64,000 nucleotides of DNA. Origin: Leguminivora glycinivorella. Lineage: Eukaryota; Arthropoda; Insecta; Lepidoptera; Tortricidae. The translations under genes and the position numbers were made by a program. The stretch covers positions 8,822,783 to 8,886,782 of the forward strand of contig NC_062980.1 of assembly GCF_023078275.1 (NCBI RefSeq), in the 5' to 3' direction. Of the stretch, positions 36,567 to 49,285 are shown one piece after another. Numbering within the stretch: the first letter of the stretch is position 1; each line of letters begins with the position of its first letter. A model generated the notes under the pieces. That model was not told the DNA's origin. It ran no database searches and worked only from the letters and a program-made list of their open reading frames with translations.

Positions 36567-39500
36567 TTGCCCCTGTGAAATTATCATGCTAGGAGGTGAA
36601 CTTTGAAAAATCCTTTCTTAATGCTCCTCTTATGGCTATTTTGGATATTTTAACCCTATTGCACTACAACAGGGGAGAAAATTTCTTTTCCAACTCATTA
36701 GATTTTAAAATCGTTGTATTTATCGTAATCAGCGACCCGATAAACCATAAAAACGATACCCATATTGTGTTTCTGACTTTACCCCCTTTGCACCCCTTTA
36801 GGGGTCAAATTTTCAAAAAACCTGCAACATGTATTTAGTCATATGTCTTTAGGAATCCTCCTGTGAAGTTTCGTATAAAATAGTCAAACTAATCTTGTTT
36901 CTCCATACAAACTTTGAACCCCCATTTGAGTCCCTTAGGAGGCGAATTTTGAAAAATCCTTTCTTAGTGCTCCTCTACACTATAATAGGGAACCTACGTG
37001 CCAAATTTGACATATCTAGGACCAGGGTGGCTAGCCGAATGGCACAATCGCTCACGAAACGCTTACGAAACGAAGCGCTAGTAGATATCTATCTCTATCG
37101 CGCTTGCGTATTGGCGCGACAGAGCCAGCGGCGTATCGCTTTCGTTTGGCGTCGGAGAAATGCCATTCGGCTACGGGGCCAGCGGTTTCGGCTGTGCGTT
37201 GATATGTCAGTCAGTCAGTCAATATCATCTTTTATATATATTTTTGATATTTAAACCCCATTGCACCACAACAGGGGAGAAGGTATTTCACTTCCGCCTC
37301 GTTAGATTTTAAAAACGTTGTATTTATCGTGATCAGCGACCCGATAAACCATAAAAACGATACCCATATTGATTTTTTGACTTTATCACCCCCTTTTCAC
37401 CCTTTTAGGGGTTACATTTTCAAAAAACCTGAAACACGTATTCAGTCATAGTCTTAAGGAATCTTCCTGTGAAGTTTCGAATAAAATTGTCAAACTAATC
37501 TTGTTTCCCGATACAAACTTTGAACCCCCATTTGACCCCCTTAGGAGGTGAATTTTGGAAAATCCTTTCTTAGTGCTCCTCTACACTACATAAGGAACCT
37601 ACGTGCCAAATTTGAAATCTCTAGGACCAGCGGTTTCGGCTGTGCGTTGATATGTCAGTCAGTCAGCTTCTTCTTTTATATATTTAGATATGTCAGCAAT
37701 AATTGGCCATATACTTAAAATAATGTTTAATGACATGTCATAAACGTCAATAGTTGTGCGGGTTTTTAACATTAATTTTATTGTATTGTCCAAGTGGTCA
37801 CGTGATACTACAGGGAGATTGAATTTTTGTAAAATAATATATTTGCTTAAATATTTACTGACATATCCTTTAGACATTTGCTCATCGCTATTTATAACAT
37901 ATTTTGTAGCTATATCAATAAAATGTGAATTAAATGTATTCGGAATTTCTTCGTAAGATAATACGGCATTTGAATCTTCTCGTTTCAATGATATGGATTG
38001 GGGCTTTGTTTTTAATCCAATCTCGTCGTTTACGACTTTCCATATTTCTTTTGATGGATTTTTACTTTGTGCTAACCTGTTTTGAATAAATGACTGCCGG
38101 GCACTTAGTGTCTCGGTTTTAATAAGTTGTGTGTAGTGGTCAATACAGTCAGATATTAACTGGTTATTAGGATATTGTCGTCTTATCTCGTGAAGATCTC
38201 TGTGCTTTTGTATATATTCGTGTAATTTGTCAGATGCCCACGGAATAGGTGATTTCTTTTTTATTCTCATTTGTTTTACTGGGAAATGTAAGTTTATATA
38301 AAATGTCAAAATATTAAATAGTTTATTAAATTTGCAGTCAATGTCAATAGTATTATCATATATAAAATCAAAATTATAATTTGAGATGTTAAAAAAGAAT
38401 GAATAAATAGATTCATGATTAAATAGATTCATGATATTTTTTTTCATTCCAACCCCAACGTGTGATATATTGTTGGATAGGTATTTAAAAATGAAGAAGG
38501 GTTTTCTAAGATTGTTTTTTGATAATATTAATATTTTCGGAAATAATCGCTCATAAAGGAAAAAAAAGTGCGTCCCCCCCCTCTAACTTTTGAACCATAT
38601 GTTTAAAAATTATAAAAAAAATCACAAAAGTAGAACTTTATAAATACTTTCTAGGAAAATTGTTTTGAACTTGATAGGTCCAGTAGTTTTTGAGAAAAAT
38701 ACGGAAAACTACGGAACCCTACACTGAGCGTGGCCCGACACGCTCTTGGCCGGTTTTTTTTCTTGATTTTGGACACTTTATTAATATCAGATACTGCGTT
38801 TCGAAGCATATTTCCAACAAACGCTGCATGAGATGCGATCTGCGTCCAGCGTGCTTCGCAAGGTGAACATATTCTTCTTCCTTGAAGATGGCACGATCAA
38901 GGTTATGGAACCACGCACGGATAACAGTGGGATGTCACAAGGTTGGTAGATATATCTGTTAATATTGAGTTACGATATTGTGCGATTTTTATGTAAACTC
39001 GCACACGGAATGCCCTGACGATTGTTGGTAGTAATAGTATGTACTAGTAGGTAGTTATTTACAGCGAATATGGTTATATTGACCATTATTTTCTCGTCCA
39101 ATGGAAGAGCCCTTCCGAATCCGTGTGTGTCACCTAAGTGCTTCCCTGTAAATAAGCAGACAAAAGCAACGTTCCGTTTTAGTAGGAATATTTGAAGCTT
39201 TACTTCAGAATTTACGTGCTTTACGTATCTAGTCCTAGGTACTTATATATGTTTTATTCCATTTTAGGAACAATGATATGTAGACAACGTATCCGACTTC
39301 CGCATAGCTACGATTTGTATTACGATGTACTCGATTTGAATATTGGAAGAGAGGTCACTTTTCACGGAAAAGTTTTTAAAGTAAGTGATTTGCCACAAAC
39401 GCTCCTTGTATGTAGACACACTACACTAGTTCACTTAGTGAATGGTGAAGAGATAGGTACTTATTGCTTTTGTCACAATTATTTATTATTTTAGATCGTG

Positions 39501-42500
39501 AATTGCGATAACTTCACTCGAGTCTTCTTAAATCGTCTTGGAATCAATGTACCAGATCCTTTAAACTGGCCGGACGCAGTTGAAGTAAGTTCCACTATTC
39601 TTGTTTTGTACTTTTTTGTAACGAATGTACTTACCTATTTAAGTTTACTTAAATGTAGTGGAAGCTAAGATTTATAATCTGTGCTAATTATAATTTTATT
39701 TTCTTAACCACATCAAGAGAACTATACCAAAAGAAAAACCACCCAAACACAGACCGTTTCGGCAATTCCTGGATTTTGACAGACAAGTTTTAAGGTAAGG
39801 CAGTAAAATAAGTACTTATATTAATATTAAGTATAGGTAGGTAGAGTAGAAGGTATAGTTTAATTTGCACTGTATATAGAGGTTATAAAACAAAATCTGT
39901 TATGATATTACCCTGTATGAAATAAATGTATTGCAGATTTTACGGCTATTGGGATGACCGAGGATCAGAATTCGGTACCATTCATACACTGGAGATACAT
40001 TATTTCCTGGCCGACGACACAATCGAGATTAAAGAAAGCCTTCCTCCAAACTCGGGAACGGAAGCTGGACCAATGTTCATGAAGAGAATGCGACTGCCCA
40101 GAGTGCGTAATGCGTATCAAAAGTATCAACTGCTATAAAGCAGACTGGGGTCTAAGTAAATTCTATTGAGCTAACAGTACATCTACCTACTCATATTGTT
40201 TTAAAATATGTTTAATATGTTTGATGACTTACGTTATTTCTTGTCCCGCCTGCACGTACTTATGTAGACGGTGGGCCAGATCAAAAAATAATTATTTTCG
40301 AATCAGATCAAAAATTAGAATCGCCCTCTGGAACTTCAGCGATTACTTACTTAGGTACTTTCCTTTTAATCGACCCCATCGTTGCTACTTTCCAATTCAT
40401 GATTTTTCCTTAAGGGACATGGATTATATTTTTAAATTTTAACTGTATGTTATCAGAAATTGCCAGACCACGTGGAAATGACGGGTGGGCCGCTACCGGC
40501 TTCGTATAGCCCGGCTGATTTAAGCATCGGAGCCGTCATGAATGTGTTTGGACGCAATGTTGTACTAACTGATTGTGATCCCTTTACCAAGGAATATTAT
40601 CGTGTCACATATGGATTCGGTACGTATGACTTACGATAGTTGTATAGTCTGTATGTTGATTTTAGAGGACACCGATGCGATGTTATAAACCATATCGTCC
40701 CAAATCGTAGTTTGCATCCTTATTAATACGAATGCTCACAGTAGGCACAGCGTAATAGTAACGCACCCTTAAAAAAACCTTACAGTCGTGTGTTACAACC
40801 GTGCTTCGGTACGTTATACTGGGAAACTTTAGTAGGAAGCTCCGTTCCGACAAAGTTACTACGGTTCCGATAAGAAATGCTTCTGAAACGTTACGTATAA
40901 CTAATGCCATATTTGGCTGTCCAGATACCTTTGTGCCCCTGGCGACACCGGGCTCTGAATCCCACTGTGTGAGCACCAGCGTCGCGGATCGTCAACTCCC
41001 ACCATGGAATGGCTACGGCTCATATGCCGATTCTGCTGAGAATTGCCGCACTGTTGAGCCTAAGCCTGTGCATGGAGATTTCATGAAGTTTCTGCATAAG
41101 GATAAGTAAGTGGTTTAATTTCAGTGTAGGAATTAAAGCACCTATATGATGATACTTTGTCATATAGGTTCTATTGCAATCTTCTAGCGAAACCGCGATC
41201 TCATGTCAGAAACTACACAGGAAACTTCCAATGAATGTACCTCATTCTACGACTCTTCAGCTTCCGCACAGAATAGGTTACTTTTCATCTTAGTCAAATC
41301 AGGTTTTTTTTAAAGAACAAAACGAAAACGAATTTGAATGCAATATGCTAATGAGTTAATTATGAATCCGTGTTGAGTGACGTCACGGTCAACTCATTTA
41401 CTTTATATATTTCTATCCGACTTATTAAATAAAACTTAAAAATAACTAAATTTTTTTCTTATAATTATCTGATGTTTTATTTCGTGCATGGTATAAAATA
41501 TTTCATTTTAAGTACATGCAAGTTCCCTATTTGCATGCGACATATCCATCAAAGTTAGACACTTAATTGACTTAATTTTAGGGTCGGCTTCGATTCGCAT
41601 AATCTTCGCTTTGCTGCTCGGCTTATTACTGACAACCCGGATGACGCAGGGCGATATTTCATTGTACAATACTTCTTAAGTGATGATACCATGGGCATTT
41701 TCGAACTAGGCGAAAGGAACTCTGGATTTAAGGTGAGCTACCATTTTGTGTGGAATGTCTTAAATATATCATTTAAGTTATTTGCCTAGTTTAAGAGGTG
41801 AATTTACTTAAGTATCTAATTCTCGTTTTTTTGTCCAAGGGTGGAAAGTTTTTCCGGCGTGACAAAATGTACCATCCAGATGTGGATTTCTTCGTACCGA
41901 ATGAGCCACCTTCGTACACCGATAAGGATATGTGGATCGGCAACGAACTTGTGATCCGCAAGCACCGCTTTAGACTGATTGCTGCCGATGAGTACGCCTT
42001 GCGGTATATGGAGCTACACGCTAAGGAGGTCAGAAAATGAATAGTTATTTGTTTTACAAGGGGGCTAAACAAACTTTGCCACCGAGTGAAACACAAAATT
42101 TTTCACCACACCAACACAAACAAAATACTGACTATAAAACATCAAACTAAATCAAATCTATCAATCTAATCAATATTTATGATTCAAAATCATCATTTAC
42201 ACGTAAATTATACCAGCCATGCAGCTCAAGACATCAAGTTAAAATTTGTATGAAATTACTTTGCACTCTTGTGGATAAAATGCAATTTTGCTATCTGTCT
42301 TCGAATAGCAAAGTAAGCCTTTACCAGTTGGTGTGGTGAAAAATGATTTTCCCCTCACTAGCTCGGAAACACGTGTTTTGTCCTTTAATACCAGCGGGTA
42401 AAAACGCATTTTATCCACTAGTGGGTAAAGTAATTTGACTTTGAATAAAGTCAAATTAACTGCTTTAAAATTAATAAAAGTAAGTGAATCAAGTAATAAA

Positions 42501-45500
42501 GATGATTTACCACCTGTGGAACTACTGAAAGCAGTGATAAACGCATTTTTTGCGTTATAGTTTCCTCGCTATAGTGAGGGGAAAAGTTTTGTGTTACACT
42601 CGGGTGCAATTAATGTATTTTACTTCTCGTGTGGTAAAAAACTCGCAAGTTCAGGATTCTATTCTCGAACCACTCGCTTCGCTCGTGGTTCAACTATAGA
42701 ATCCTTTCACTTGCTCGTTTTTCAATTCCACACTCGGCGTTAAAATACAACTTTGCCCCCTTGTATAACAAATAACTATTAATGTACTTAGATGTAAGTC
42801 TGATTTGGATACCTACCCATGACGCTGCATTGGTAAGCGTTACAATCTAAATATGAGGGGACTATTGTGTTTTAATCATGTTTTAATACAGCAAAACGAC
42901 AGTCTTTGAAACTTTGTCGTTTGCCGTAAGGACGTTTTGACTAATAACGTCCTTATTACTGATGTGCCGACGGAAAGTTTCCAAAATTCTGAAATGTTCA
43001 CATAGGAAATCTTCGGAAACTTTCCATACTTTGTATGGACAATTGTATGGATGGATACTTACCATTTCATAAATTTAAATTCCCTTTATTTTTCGTGACA
43101 GTTTTGTGAATTTTTCAAGAAAATTACCTAAGATTTTGTTGTAAAGTTTCCGCAACTTGCACATCACTAGTCCTTATGGTAACCGACACAGTGAAAAGTT
43201 TCAATAAACTTTTACACATAAGTATGTTGTTAATTTGTTAAACACGTTGCTTGTAGTATCCAATGGCGAACGTACCACTGATTATGGATAAGATTCGACG
43301 GACATTGGCAGGCAAGGAAAATGGCTACAAGGACTTTGTTGCAAAATACATGAATGCTGTCTTGCCACATAATAAAGATCTGATGACGATGCGTTGTTTC
43401 AAGTAAGGATGTAGTTTCGACCTATTTATCTAAATCTAAACACTTAATTTGTAAATAAATATATGATACTTTTCTATCTTAACTTTCAGACAAGCCCTTA
43501 AAGAAATAATGTGTGAAAAAATGACAGAACACGAATTTATAACATTAGCCCGATATTTCCGTGGTGATCCCGGGCAAGAGCCGAGCCCAAGAAGAGAAAT
43601 GATTAGGTAAGAGGATAATAATCCATTCATATTCCATAATAATGATTACGAATCATTATTTTTTGTTTCCTATAATCTAGTCCACCTAGAGTATCCATGG
43701 GTGGTGACGGGTTAAAAATTTCACCACCCCCTTTCCACTCGTGTGTGATCGGTTAGCAACTTGTCACTGCAATATCACAATTTGCTTAAAAGTGGCACTG
43801 GAACTTGAACATTTTTATACATACATACATACATACAATCACGCCTGTATCCCATGAATGGGTAGGCAGAGCACATGGAACTAATCAAGTTTCAGTGCCA
43901 CTCTTGGCAAATAAAGGGTTGACAGAAAACGAAACTGTGACATTTTTATGTGCTCTGCCTACCTCCTCTGGGAATACAGGCGTGAGTTAATGTATGTGTA
44001 CTGTCGACTTTCCACTTTCCAGCCTCTTAACCCTTAAATGCATAGTGATGTATATAGGTATGCATCATGTATTTTTGACTGTATTGACAGCATGTCAAAA
44101 TTCAAATTTGAATAAATCTTTGTCAAGGTCATGCATTTAAGGGTTAATGTACCTACTACTAATCGTGTCTTTGTTAGGTACATTGTTTTTATTTTTTTAT
44201 TATAAAGAGACTTGATTATAGGTCTTTGGTATTCACGGAGCTGACGCGAGGCCTGTGGGACGATCGTGCGCGGCTGCAGGAAGGCTTGCTTCATGCCGAC
44301 GAGGCCAAACTGGGAGCACTGCCAGTTCCTCGCATACGTCAGTTGCTGCGTGCGCATCGCCTGCCCATCAACACTGACCTTATGGACTGCATGCTTGGAG
44401 TGTATGTTACTTATTATATTCATTTATTATCTGGAGTGGTTAAACCAAGATGCCAAACGCTTACTTACGCTTCGTAGCGAACGAAACACAAAATCTGCCT
44501 ACTAAAATGCAAGCGTGATAGATAGAAGAGGGATAGCAGCGTGAGCGTATCGTTTTGCCAAGTACTTACCGTGTACCGTACCGAGTAATATTGTATTCTC
44601 TTGAAAACGTGAAACAGAGATCACTATGAAGGCTTAAGTACCTAATAGTTTCGCACCTCTATATTTAAGTGAGAATTCGACATCTTAAGGTGGCTCGCCT
44701 AGGTTACCCGAAGCTCAGGCTGCGTTAGATGGCGTTAATCTGCAAATTACCAGTCTTATTTTTTTTGTGGAGTCGTACAGGCATTTATATACTTTCAATT
44801 ATGCTTCGCGAACATTTAATATTAAAATTGACGTATTACAACAAACATTCAACTTCTCATTGTAACGTTAATCCCCTTAATGTAAATAAATTTACTATTT
44901 TACACTATTTTTAAGTACCACTCACACATACAAACAGTGTTTTTGTATTCCTTCTAGTCGATAATTTCACGCGGCGACAGCTTGTTTAAATAGCCTTGCG
45001 GTAAATACGTGCCATCGCATGATTTGCATGGAAGTACTGGGTTCGAATCCAGGACTTTTTCTCTCTTTTTTTTTTTTTTAATACTACGTCGGTGGCAAAC
45101 AAGCATACGGTCCGCATGATGGAAAGCGGTCACCATAACCTATGGACGCCTGCAACTCGAAGAGTGTCGTATGCGCGTTGCCGCCCCATTAGAAACTTGT
45201 ACACTCCCCTTTGCTGCGTATGCACAGCAAAAAGGAGTGTACAAGTTCAAAGGAGGGTTTGGGTTGCCGACGACTCAAAGGACAATAGACGGAACAAATT
45301 AGTTCCGTAAGTCCTCCCGTCGTCAGCACCCCGCACCCTCGTTGAGCTCTGGCAGCCTTACTCACCGGCAGGAACACAACACTATGTGACACTATTTTTT
45401 GTTTTATTATTATACATAAATGTATATGTACTCGTACAGTAGTTACTGAGCGTTTTCCACAAAAAAGATTAAAAACCTATTATCTTACATGGTAATAATT

Positions 45501-48500
45501 TTTGGGTTCGTTGAACTCAGAATTTCTAACATAATTATCCTAATCTGATATTTTAAAAAATTCCAAAAAGTATAGATAAATTTTAGTTTCTAAACTACGA
45601 TCCGAATGATTTTTTTTTCTAATTGTTTATTTTGGATGGAGCAAGGGTATTCAAATCGCTTTTGAAATCTTAAATTAGTAAATGAAAATGCAATAGTTAA
45701 CTGAGTAACGTAATGCTTTAAAAACTCAAGTGGACTTTTTTTATCTAAGGAGTGATTTCGATAAAATATTATATTTAGCGAGGGTATTAAAAGTTGTGTT
45801 TTATATCTCAACTTAATAAATAGAAAATCAAAATGACAATAAAAAAATCAATATGTTCTCTAAGATAAAATTGATACCTTCGGCTCTCCATTCTTGCTCC
45901 GTCAATAAAAAAAACGAAATTTATATCCAAAAAAATACAAAAAGTTTATAGAATCCTGGGAATCGAACGCACCTTCACGGCGTCACAGACGATTGTTCCC
46001 CAACGACGCCATTACATAACACGCTTTTACCGACGAAATTGGGCTATACATATATAATTATTTAAATATAAATAATAATGTCAAATCCATACTAATATTA
46101 CAAATGGGAAAGGGTGTGTGTCTGTTTGTTTGTCCGTCTTTCACGGCAAAACCGGAGCGACGAATTGACGTGATTATTTAAGGGGATTTAGTTGAAGGGA
46201 TGGAGAGTGACATAGGCTACTTTTTGTCTCTTTCTTACGCGAGCGAAGCCGCGGTCAAAAGCTAGTTTATTATAAATGGGAAAAGCTGGTTACTCTATAA
46301 TCTGAAGTGGAAGAATTCGTTGTTTCACCAAAGATAATGTGTGTTTGTTTGTTTGTCCGTCTTTCACGGCCAAACGGAGCGACGGATTGACATGTTTTTT
46401 AAGTGGAGATAGTTGAAGGGATGGAGAGTGACATATGCTATTTTTGTCTCTTTCTAACGCAAGCGAAGCCGCGGGCTAAAGCTAGTACAGCACGGGAAGC
46501 ATGGTCGCGCGATAGACGATAAAATATCAGGCCGTCCCTGTCGCACTATTAGTAAGTGCGATTATAGGGACGGCCAGATGTTTTATCATTTATCGCGTGA
46601 CCATAATTGCCTGCCTGGACCAGATTATATTGATGATAATTTGATGATAATTATTATTTGTAACCATTTATTTAATATTGTCTTCAGTTACCGCGATAGT
46701 TACTCATGAAATAAAAACTATGAAAACGGATTAAATCGCGTATAATGAGTTTAAAATTCATCCCGATGTTTCGAACACTTTTACAGCGTTCGTGGTCAAC
46801 GGGTGACTGAGGAAAAATTACAATGTGCAAAAGCTACCCATATTCTTGTATATAACCATTTAGTTGTTGAAGAAAAACATTCACACAACAATAACATAGG
46901 TCAACCAGCTCAGTAAATGCAATACATTACTAATACTATGCCCACACTTTGACCTATGTATAATGTATTATACCAGACGTGTAATATTTTATTTTATCAA
47001 CAAAGGCATAATAAAGGATTGTATTGTATTTTTGTATGAAAATAAAAAATAGGAAAGCAATATAGTAATAGTCAAATATTCCATTTAAAAAATATATAAA
47101 AAAAACCGGCCAAGAGCGTGTCGGGCCACGCTCAGTGTAGGGTTCCGTAGTTTTTCGTATTTTTCTCAAAAACTACTGAACCTATCAAGTTCAAAATAAT
47201 TTTCCTAGAAAGTCTTTATAAAGTTCTACTTTTGTGATTTTTTTCATATTTTTTAAACATATGGTTCAAAAGTTAGAGGGGGGGGACGCACTTTTTTTTC
47301 CTTTAGGAGCGATTATTTCCGAAAATATTAACATTATCAAAAAGCGATCTTAGTAAACCCTTATTCATTTTTAAATACCTATCCAACAATATATCACACG
47401 TTGGGGTTGGAATGAAAATAAATATCAGCCCCCACTTTACATGTAGGGGGGGTACCCTAATAAATCATTTTTTTCCATATTTTATTTTTGCACTTTGTTG
47501 GCGTGATTGATATACATATTGGTACCAAATTTCAGCTTTCTAGTGCTTACGGTTACTGAGATTAACCGCGGACGGACGGACGGACGGACGGACGGACGGA
47601 CAGACAGACATGGCGAAACTATAAGGGTTCCTAGTTGACTACGGAACCCTAAAAAAGTTCAAATGATTAAAAAAAACTGCGGGATGGAACTCAGAATCAC
47701 CTGCTTCATAATCGGTGCATTTGACCAAGACGCCATTTCGATTTACATTAGCAGTGCCGAAATATACGATATGTATCTTTATTGACAAAATGCGTCATTA
47801 TTTCTGAGTCTGCTTGAGTTAACTAAACCAATATCTTTAATAATTACTTGTCAAGAGCCAAGTGTCACTGATGACAATGTCAATTAAAAATGCGCGAAAT
47901 ATGACGGCTCTGTGTCTGTACACAAAATTTGGCACGCACATTTACGTAAAATTAATAAAAAATTCACATGGATTTGTCCATGATTTCTGTATGAAACAAT
48001 GTATTTCCTTCACTACCGCGACGACGGATCATGTATAGTAGATGTATGCGCATATTTTTATTTAGTTGTAGTGTGCGGTGACTAAATAAATGGTAGATGT
48101 TTTTTGTATGGAAAGCGAGCCACCTTAAGTCGTTACTTTAGTTCAAATTTAATATCCTTGCTTTTAAATCAAGCAATGCCTTATGTTATTCGTATTGTGT
48201 ACAGATTGGAAAAAGATGACGACTGCAATATTCGGTACGACGATCTGATGTCGTTCCTGGACTTCCAAACACGACCCGTCTACAATCTCGCGGAGGGAGA
48301 TTACCAGAAAGTTGTGCGACATGCGCCACCTGTTAAATTTACAGAGGTAAGCTTAAGTTTTTTTAAGAGTACCAACGCGATCCATATCTACGGCTGCCAT
48401 GATATTTTTGGAAATATATTAACCCTAAATGCATAAAATCTTACCCCCGGATTTTTCGGGATATTTTGGTATATTGTCACTTACCCAATAGAAAAATAAA

Positions 48501-48904
48501 AAAAAAGAATCGGTGTTATAACACCTGGTAGGGTTAAGTGGGAGGTAAGGTGGGAAAAGATTGAAGGGCTTTTCTTGTGGGGTAAGATGAAATATGTTCC
48601 GTATAATGAAGCACCACGGGCGGCTTTCCACCTTACCCCTCAAGAAAAATCCTTCAATCTTCTCCCACCTTACCTTACCTAAATGTTTATGATGGGGTGG
48701 GGGATTCAGTGGTCAGATATTAGACCAATACAAAATCAAATTGATATTTAGTCAAACATAGCAAAAAAATTGCAATTTATTTTTTGTTTCCAGTGTAAAC
48801 AGTGGGCAGATGTGGACACTCTGATTAAGGCAGGCTACGTCAATTGGAGCGCCTTCCTTTGCCAACTGAACCTCGAGCACCTTGTTAAAGATCCTCAACC
48901 TTAA
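32926..48904 (+). CDS. EF-hand domain-containing protein EFHC1/EFHC2-like, 16 exons
   Basis: Join: 32926-32982, 33226-33381, 38791-38941, 39268-39380, 39495-39584, 39718-39794, 39937-40102, 40457-40619, 40925-41105, 41582-41732, 41840-42028, 43257-43402, 43490-43606, 44222-44401, 48205-48346, 48794-48904; 2,190 nt, 729 aa. Three DM10 domains are visible: about 72-180 (ILRFEAYF, FLEDGTIKVMEPRTDNSG), 210-320 (RFYGYWDD, YFLADDTIEIKESLPPNSG, DCDPFTKEYY) and 386-500 (LRFAARL, FLSDDTMGIFELGERNSGF). The C-terminal third corresponds to the EF-hand region. EFHC proteins are microtubule-inner proteins of ciliary and flagellar doublets, so expression in testis and ciliated sensory neurons is expected. 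Size matches human EFHC2 (about 750 aa). Intron 1 appears to use a GC donor (see findings). Intron 2 (5.4 kb) and intron 14 (3.8 kb) are repeat-filled. EFHC1 versus EFHC2 is not resolved. Confidence 0.92.
33647..33778. mobile_element. MITE of the cagtcaagtg family
   Basis: The ends cagtcaagtggaaaaata and atttttgcacttgactg are inverted. Internal gctatgggacatatttttg is shared with the larger copy at 51226. It lies in intron 2 of the EFHC-like gene. Confidence 0.8.
36120..36577 (+). repeat. Hexanucleotide repeat, CCCNNN (CCCGTC / CCCTAT / CCCTGT)
   Basis: About 75 six-base units in three homogeneous blocks: ccctat-rich, then a long pure cccgtc run (36335-36420), then ccctgt (36505-36565). A few CCCTAA units occur at 36480-36495. 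Both strands stay open only because the period is a multiple of three. Confidence 0.95.
37027..37182. mobile_element. MITE of the tagccgaatggca family
   Basis: Inverted ends: ggctagccgaatggca on the left and tgccattcggctacggggcc on the right. It is related to the copy at 19118-19272 and nested in the composite insertion in intron 2 of the EFHC-like gene. Confidence 0.75.
38450..38757 (-). repeat. Partial copy of the ccggccaagagcgtgtcggg repeat
   Basis: The reverse strand starts ccggccaagagcgtgtcggg, then ccacgctcagtgtagggttc. The copy is truncated relative to the one at 47097. Its start lies about 30 bp before the acceptor of exon 3 of the EFHC-like gene. Confidence 0.8.
42040..42780. mobile_element. 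741-bp MITE with aatagttatttgtt termini
   Basis: The 26-bp ends are inverted with one mismatch (aatagttatttgttttacaa versus ttgtataacaaataactatt). AATG flanks both sides (42036-42039, 42781-42784). It has no coding frame. It starts 11 nt after the end of exon 11 of the EFHC-like gene. Partial copies lie at 52031 and 61890. Confidence 0.88.
43839..43988. mobile_element. Hairpin MITE, cacgcctgtatccc family
   Basis: The left end cacgcctgtatcccatgaat pairs with the right end gggaatacaggcgtg; the inner gtaggcagagcacat pairs with atgtgctctgcctac. It is 150 bp long, in intron 13 of the EFHC-like gene. Confidence 0.85.
44031..44143. mobile_element. piggyBac-type MITE flanked by TTAA
   Basis: TTAA (44027-44030) CCCTTAAATGCAT ... 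ATGCATTTAAGGG TTAA (44144-44147). Perfect 13-bp inverted ends with the TTAA target that piggyBac-type transposases use. It has no coding frame. Confidence 0.8.
45064..45205 (-). mobile_element. 3' end of the same non-LTR family as at 19566
   Basis: A T run at 45066-45079 (poly(A) on the minus strand) is followed by actacgtcggtggcaaacaa, ggaaagcggtcaccataacc and tgcgcgttgccgccccatta, matching the 3' UTR at 19566-19690. Coding sequence is absent. Confidence 0.8.
46080..46487 (+). repeat. Two tandem copies of an agcgaagccgcgg repeat
   Basis: Both copies (46080-46268 and 46320-46487) contain tttgtttgtccgtctttcac, gttgaagggatggagagtga and a gcgaagccgcgg end followed by taaagctagt or caaaagctag. 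A fragment of the same repeat is at 52625-52720. The class is not identified. Confidence 0.7.
46494..46618. mobile_element. Hairpin MITE, gcatggtcgcgcgat family, copy 1
   Basis: The left arm (gcatggtcgcgcgatagacg, aggccgtccctgtcgcacta) pairs with the right arm (agggacggccagatgtttta, atcgcgtgaccat). In intron 14 of the EFHC-like gene. Confidence 0.8.
47097..47653 (+). repeat. Full copy of the ccggccaagagcgtgtcggg repeat
   Basis: About 555 bp. tagggttccgtag lies near the left end and ctacggaaccctaa at the right end, an inverted pair. It includes a (GGAC)n microsatellite at about 47571-47602. No coding frame. A near-complete opposite copy is at 52798-53346. In intron 14 of the EFHC-like gene. 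Confidence 0.85.
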
Positions 48905-49285
48905 AATATTACATCGGTACATATCTCATAATCGTATCCAAGTTGCATCATCACATCCCACGTAAGTGTTGGTTGACAAGTAATGCATAATTATAGGGAG
49001 GTCTGTGTTAAGGGGAAGGTCGCGTATTTTAAAAATGTTTCATTTCTCTTTATTTATTTAGTTATACTTATCTACTAAATCATTGGTTTTATTTTAAATC
49101 AAGTAATTTAATATATCCGAACTAGTTCAAAGACAGTTCAAAGAAGGCACAATGTTGAGTGAATCATGTATCCGATGGTCCCCGACCTCGAACATTGACC
49201 TTTTGTCATTAAAAATCTACTTTTTTGGGAGTCTCATTAATTCAATCATGTAATTTAAAATAGATATAATCTAAACGGGTTTCTA

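Larger units (their letters stand above)
35336..37689. mobile_element. Composite insertion splitting the retrotransposon
   Basis: It opens at agcttttacccgcggcttcg, a motif common at lepidopteran repeat ends, and closes at tcagtcagtcagcttcttct then atatattta. Inside are two related copies of ~370 bp (about 36590-37255 with a MITE inside, and 37256-37670), both ending gcggtttcggctgtgcgttg, plus the hexanucleotide tract. The element class is unresolved. Confidence 0.6.
33909..38447 (-). mobile_element. CR1/L2-like non-LTR retrotransposon, interrupted and frameshifted
   Basis: Two minus-strand blocks belong to one polyprotein. Block 38447-37690 encodes the region between endonuclease and reverse transcriptase (KKSPIPWASDKLHEYIQKHR, FNSHFIDIATKYV). 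Block 35335-34220 encodes reverse transcriptase: NNYRPITIVPTISKIVE, DLSKAFDVINHDLLL, GIPQGSAIGNTLFLLFINDL and the catalytic FADDT, then the thumb. Near 34255 the frame shifts and the C-terminus continues in another frame down to 33909. A later repeat (about 35336-37689) separates the blocks. The endonuclease end is absent. It is a non-functional relic in intron 2 of the EFHC-like gene. The clade is by eye only. Confidence 0.85.

Noticed and set aside
36009..36578. 189-codon open frame rich in Pro-Arg and Pro-Tyr (and its Gly-Thr mirror on the other strand)
   Set aside because: It is entirely a six-base tandem repeat; both strands stay open because the period is a multiple of three. No promoter or splice logic.
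45950..46012. tRNA-like string gggaatcgaacgcaccttca
   Set aside because: One B-box-like match with no acceptor stem or cloverleaf; too weak to call.
47571..47602. (GGAC)n array as a CRISPR-like or regulatory repeat
   Set aside because: It is a microsatellite internal to a dispersed repeat, mirrored in the copy at 52.85 kb.
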